From: Devosia sp. MC521 | GTDB lineage: Bacteria; Pseudomonadota; Alphaproteobacteria; Rhizobiales; Devosiaceae | Direction of reading: 5' to 3' | Length of the DNA stretch: 64,000 nt | NCBI RefSeq assembly: GCF_014127105.1 | Contig: NZ_CP059902.1 | Location: 3,656,501 to 3,720,500 of the forward strand | Shown: positions 61,287 to 64,000 of the stretch, one piece after another | Position numbering within the stretch: position 1 is the stretch's first letter | Layout of the letters: each line of letters starts with the position of its first letter | Notes under the pieces: model-generated | What the model was told of the DNA's origin: nothing | Seen by the model: only the letters and a program-made list of their open reading frames with translations | Databases searched by the model: none | Made by a program: the position numbers and the translations under genes

Positions 61287-61936
61287 GGTGTTTCGCCTTC
61301 TTCAGTCTCAGACTGCCCCTCGCCCGGGGTGGAGGGGATGGTTACGACAGAGCGGGAGAACGTCCACTGTGCCGCTTCGGCATCATAAACAAGACCTTCG
61401 GCTCGTACAGAGGAACCGTCGGCGTAATCAATTTCCACACGGCCTTCACTGGTCAGGATTTGGGTGCGCCAGTCAAAGGTCGAATTCATGATTGTCCCGA
61501 CTGTACCGGTGGAGTCCGAAACCTCGGTTAATCCGCGTGCGATAGTGACTTCGCGCAAGGTATCGAGTTCGGCGTCATTGGTTTGGGCAATAAACTGCAC
61601 GCCGTCGGCGCGGTCCATCACGAGGCGGGCATTTTCGAGGTCGACAAAGTCGCGCCGGTCATTGCTCGACCGCGCGCCTTCAGAGGAGACTCTATAGCGC
61701 GAGCCGTCCGGCAGGACGCCCACATATTCCGGCGCTTCGACAACCACGGCCTCTGGGGTGACAGTAATATTGCCGACCTCAAACCGCCCGCTGATGCTGG
61801 AAATGTAGAGTTGCAGACAGAGGGCTGCAAAGACCACCACGCCCAAAATCGGCACGAAAACACGCAAGAGGCCGACGAAGCGATTGCGCCGCGCCAGCCT
61901 TCTAAATGCTCTCGAACTCGCCGTCGTATCGCTCAT
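61283..61936 (-). CDS. lptC: LPS export ABC transporter periplasmic protein LptC
   Basis: This 217-residue bitopic protein has a basic N-terminus (residues 8-20, RAFRRLARRNRFVG), one membrane helix (about 22-44, LLRVFVPILGVVVFAALCLQLYI) and a periplasmic jellyroll domain with GRFEVGNITVTPEAVVVEAPEYVG and repeated beta strands. It receives LPS from LptBFG and passes it to LptA. The tail (SETEEGETP) is acidic. It starts 14 bp after rnd and overlaps lptA by 4 bp. Confidence 0.92.
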   Translation of the reverse strand: MSDTTASSRAFRRLARRNRFVGLLRVFVPILGVVVFAALCLQLYISSISGRFEVGNITVTPEAVVVEAPEYVGVLPDGSRYRVSSEGARSSNDRRDFVDLENARLVMDRADGVQFIAQTNDAELDTLREVTIARGLTEVSDSTGTVGTIMNSTFDWRTQILTSEGRVEIDYADGSSVRAEGLVYDAEAAQWTFSRSVVTIPSTPGEGQSETEEGETP

Positions 61937-61950
61937 CGAGCGGGGTACTC

Positions 61951-62565
61951 TTAGCTATGAGCAAAAATGTCGGTTTCTTCCCAACCCAGGAGATCGAGCT
62001 CGCAGCGGGTCTTGAGGAAGTCAAAGCATTGCTGCGCCAATTCGGTGCGGCCTTCACGGGCTAGCATTCGGTCTAGGTGGCGCTTGAGGTCGTGCAGGTG
62101 CAGAACGTCAGAAGCTGCATATTCAAGCTGCGCGTCGGTCAGCTTGGTATTGCCCCAGTCCGAGCTTTGCTGCTGCTTGCTCATGTCGACACCGAGCAAT
62201 TCACGCGAAAGATCCTTCAGACCGTGGCGGTCAGTATAGGTGCGCACGAGCTTAGAGGCGATCTTGGTACAGTAAATCGGACCTGTGACCACGCCAAACC
62301 GGTTTTTCAGCACTGCGACGTCAAAGCGCGCATAGTGGAAAATCTTGGTCACATTGGCGTCGCCAAGCAGCTTGACGAGGTTCGGTGCCTCGGTTGCGTC
62401 TTGCGGGATTTGCACCACGTCAGCGCTGCCATCGCCCGGCGAAAGCTGCACCACGCAAAGGCGGTCGCGACTGGGGTTGAGCCCCATTGTTTCAGTGTCG
62501 ATCGCAACTTCGCGGCCGTAGTTGTTCAGATTTGGCAGGTCGCCGCGGTGTACTCGGATGGCCAT
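61951..62565 (-). CDS. rnd: Ribonuclease D-type 3'-5' exonuclease
   Basis: This 204-residue protein consists of the DEDDy exonuclease domain only: Exo I VAIDTETMGLN (Asp and Glu), Exo II FHYARFDVAVL (Asp), Exo III YAASDVLHLHDL (Tyr...Asp). The HRDC domains of E. coli RNase D are absent, as in many alphaproteobacterial copies. It probably trims the 3' ends of tRNAs or other stable RNAs. I start at ATG 62565 (MAIRVHRGDLPNL); the frame runs 38 codons further upstream without a ribosome site. It is first in the rnd-lptC-lptA-lptB run. Confidence 0.92.
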   Translation of the reverse strand: MAIRVHRGDLPNLNNYGREVAIDTETMGLNPSRDRLCVVQLSPGDGSADVVQIPQDATEAPNLVKLLGDANVTKIFHYARFDVAVLKNRFGVVTGPIYCTKIASKLVRTYTDRHGLKDLSRELLGVDMSKQQQSSDWGNTKLTDAQLEYAASDVLHLHDLKRHLDRMLAREGRTELAQQCFDFLKTRCELDLLGWEETDIFAHS

Positions 62566-62778
62566 GAATGATGTCCAGCAATTCAATTTCACCTGTCTTG
62601 GCACAGACCTGTGTCGATGGAAAGGCGAAGCGGACAATTGCGAGATGAAATGCGCTGCATTGGGATATAACCATATCAAGATTTCTTTATATCCTCCTTG
62701 ACCCGCCCCTTCGCCAGTGTCACAAAACGCTCAATATGTGTGCGCCCTCGGGCGTCTGGAACTTTAGGGGACTTTAGC

Positions 62779-64000
62779 GTGGCACGCTCGTCTTACCTCT
62801 TCACCTCCGAATCCGTTTCTGAAGGTCACCCCGATAAGGTCTGTGACCGCATCTCGGACGAGATTGTGGATCTGGTGTTCAAGGAAGCTAAAAAGACCGG
62901 CATGGATCCGGCGCAGGTGCGCATCGCGTGTGAAACGCTCGCGACCACCAATCGCGTCGTCATTGCTGGCGAAGTGCGCGTTCCCGATTCGCTTTTGAAG
63001 AAGGACAAGCAGGGCAATATCGTTCACGATGCTGCCGGTGCGCCGATGGTGAACCCGTCCAAGTTCAAATCTGCTGCCCGCAAGGCGATCCGCGCCATTG
63101 GCTATGAGCAGGACGGCTTCCATTGGAAGACCTGCCGTATCGATGTGCTGCTGCATGGTCAGTCCGCTGACATTGCGCAGGGCGTGGACGAAAGCGGCAA
63201 TAAGGATGTTGGCGCTGGCGATCAGGGCATCATGTTCGGCTATGCCGCGCGCGAAACCCCTGAATTGCTACCGGCGCCGATCTATTACGCCCACAAGATT
63301 CTTGAGACCCTAACCGAAGCGCGCAAGTCCGGCACCGGTCCTGCTGCGGTTCTGGGGCCAGATGCCAAGAGCCAGGTGACTGTCCGTTACGAGAACGGCC
63401 AGCCTGTTGGTGTGACGCAGATCGTCCTTTCGACCCAGCATCTGGATGAAACGCTCTCCTCCGCTGACGTCCGTAAGATCGTCGAGCCATATATTCGCGA
63501 AGCCCTGCCCGAAGGCTGGATTTCGGCGGACACGGTTTGGCACGTCAACCCAACGGGCAAGTTCGTCGTTGGCGGTCCAGATGGCGACGCGGGCCTGACC
63601 GGTCGCAAGATCATTGTCGACACTTATGGTGGTGCAGCGCCTCACGGCGGTGGCGCGTTTTCTGGCAAGGATCCGACCAAGGTCGATCGCTCGGCCGCTT
63701 ATGCTGCGCGCTATCTCGCCAAGAACGTGGTTGCAGCCGGACTTGCCGACCGCGCAACTATTCAGCTCTCTTACGCCATTGGCGTTGCCAAGCCGCTCTC
63801 GATCTATGTCGATCTGCATGGCACCGGAAAAGTCGATGAATCCAAGCTCGAAGCCGCTCTGGCTGAGGTGATGGATCTGACCCCGCGGGGCATTCGCACC
63901 CATCTCGATCTCAATAAGCCCATCTATGCGCGCACCTCTGCTTACGGCCATTTTGGTCGTAAGGCCGGCCGCGATGGCTCTTTCTCTTGGGAAAAAACCG
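62779..64000 (+). CDS. metK: S-adenosylmethionine synthase (cut by window end)
   Basis: The first 407 residues are visible; the stop lies beyond 64000. The enzyme makes S-adenosylmethionine from methionine and ATP. Motifs are [24 protein letters not shown] at the N-terminus (ATP-binding His), the GAGDQG hexapeptide ([12 protein letters not shown]) and the P-loop-like [19 protein letters not shown]. The start is GTG 62779, followed by [12 protein letters not shown]; the 99 bases before it contain a tight GCGCCC/GGGCG hairpin but no recognised SAM riboswitch. In related genomes metK and lnt are often neighbours, but here they are far apart. Confidence 0.96.
   Translation, partial: MARSSYLFTSESVSEGHPDKVCDRISDEIVDLVFKEAKKTGMDPAQVRIACETLATTNRVVIAGEVRVPDSLLKKDKQGNIVHDAAGAPMVNPSKFKSAARKAIRAIGYEQDGFHWKTCRIDVLLHGQSADIAQGVDESGNKDVGAGDQGIMFGYAARETPELLPAPIYYAHKILETLTEARKSGTGPAAVLGPDAKSQVTVRYENGQPVGVTQIVLSTQHLDETLSSADVRKIVEPYIREALPEGWISADTVWHVNPTGKFVVGGPDGDAGLTGRKIIVDTYGGAAPHGGGAFSGKDPTKVDRSAAYAARYLAKNVVAAGLADRATIQLSYAIGVAKPLSIYVDLHGTGKVDESKLEAALAEVMDLTPRGIRTHLDLNKPIYARTSAYGHFGRKAGRDGSFSWEKT

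Noticed and set aside
62680..62778. Possible SAM riboswitch before metK
   Set aside because: Only a tight GCGCCC/GGGCG hairpin is visible. I could not find the conserved core of SAM-II, SAM-V or SAH riboswitches.

Overview
The window reads as chromosome of an alphaproteobacterium of the order Hyphomicrobiales, most like Devosia and its relatives. This is inferred from recalled gene order, because no database search was possible. The supporting blocks are rnd-lptCAB-rpoN-hpf-ptsN, hsp20-DUF1150, cmk-rpsA-(GNAT)-ihfB-lapA-trpF-trpB-trpA-accD, murU-like-addB-addA-trxA, and a Fur-type regulator without the CxxC zinc motifs. The DNA is GC-rich, except in the island described below.

Layout. 1-554: a small exported DUF2147 protein and its terminator. 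555-8.7 kb: an accessory catabolic locus. A minus-strand operon (Gfo/Idh/MocA oxidoreductase, DUF993 protein, TIM-barrel isomerase/epimerase) and a TauE/SafE permease lie beside a plus-strand tripartite tricarboxylate transporter (TctC-TctB-TctA) and a TetR regulator. 8.7-10.55 kb: a PadR regulator with duplicated operator-like palindromes, and an NDUFA9-type NAD-binding protein.

10,859-19,134: a tRNA-Leu(CAG) gene whose 3' end is the target of an integrated element of about 8.1 kb, bounded by 116-bp direct repeats with one mismatch. The element carries a tyrosine integrase, an XRE regulator with phased operator-like repeats, an RNase HI-fold protein that has lost most of its catalytic residues, a double-HTH protein, a damaged Bro-N antirepressor, a serine recombinase, and a 672-residue protein joining a GHKL (Bergerat) ATPase to a PD-(D/E)xK nuclease-like domain. 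Two G8 tracts lie just upstream of that last gene. No conjugation, capsid or packaging gene is visible. The ATPase-nuclease gene is the best candidate for an undescribed, probably anti-phage, function.

19.1-27.2 kb: housekeeping genes (lnt, tsaB, rimI, fur/mur, plsC, pncB, an AlkX/YcaQ-type DNA glycosylase, tRNA-Ala(GGC), an FYDLN acidic protein). 27.3-35.4 kb: cmk, rpsA, a GNAT protein, ihfB, lapA, trpF, trpBA and accD. 35.4-44.8 kb: a nucleotidyltransferase, addB, addA, trxA and a NagZ-type glycosidase. 44.8-50.5 kb (minus strand): rpmI-rplT, pheS-pheT and folC. 50.6-55.9 kb: a chemoreceptor, a DHA2-type MFS pump with a divergent TetR repressor and a perfect 16-bp palindrome, and a family 2 glycosyltransferase. 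56-62.6 kb: hsp20-DUF1150, then ptsN, hpf, rpoN, lptB, lptA, lptC and rnd on the minus strand. 62,779-64,000: metK, cut by the window end.

The core genes look intact and ordinary. The novelty is in the tRNA-Leu island and, to a lesser extent, in the catabolic locus whose substrate is unknown.
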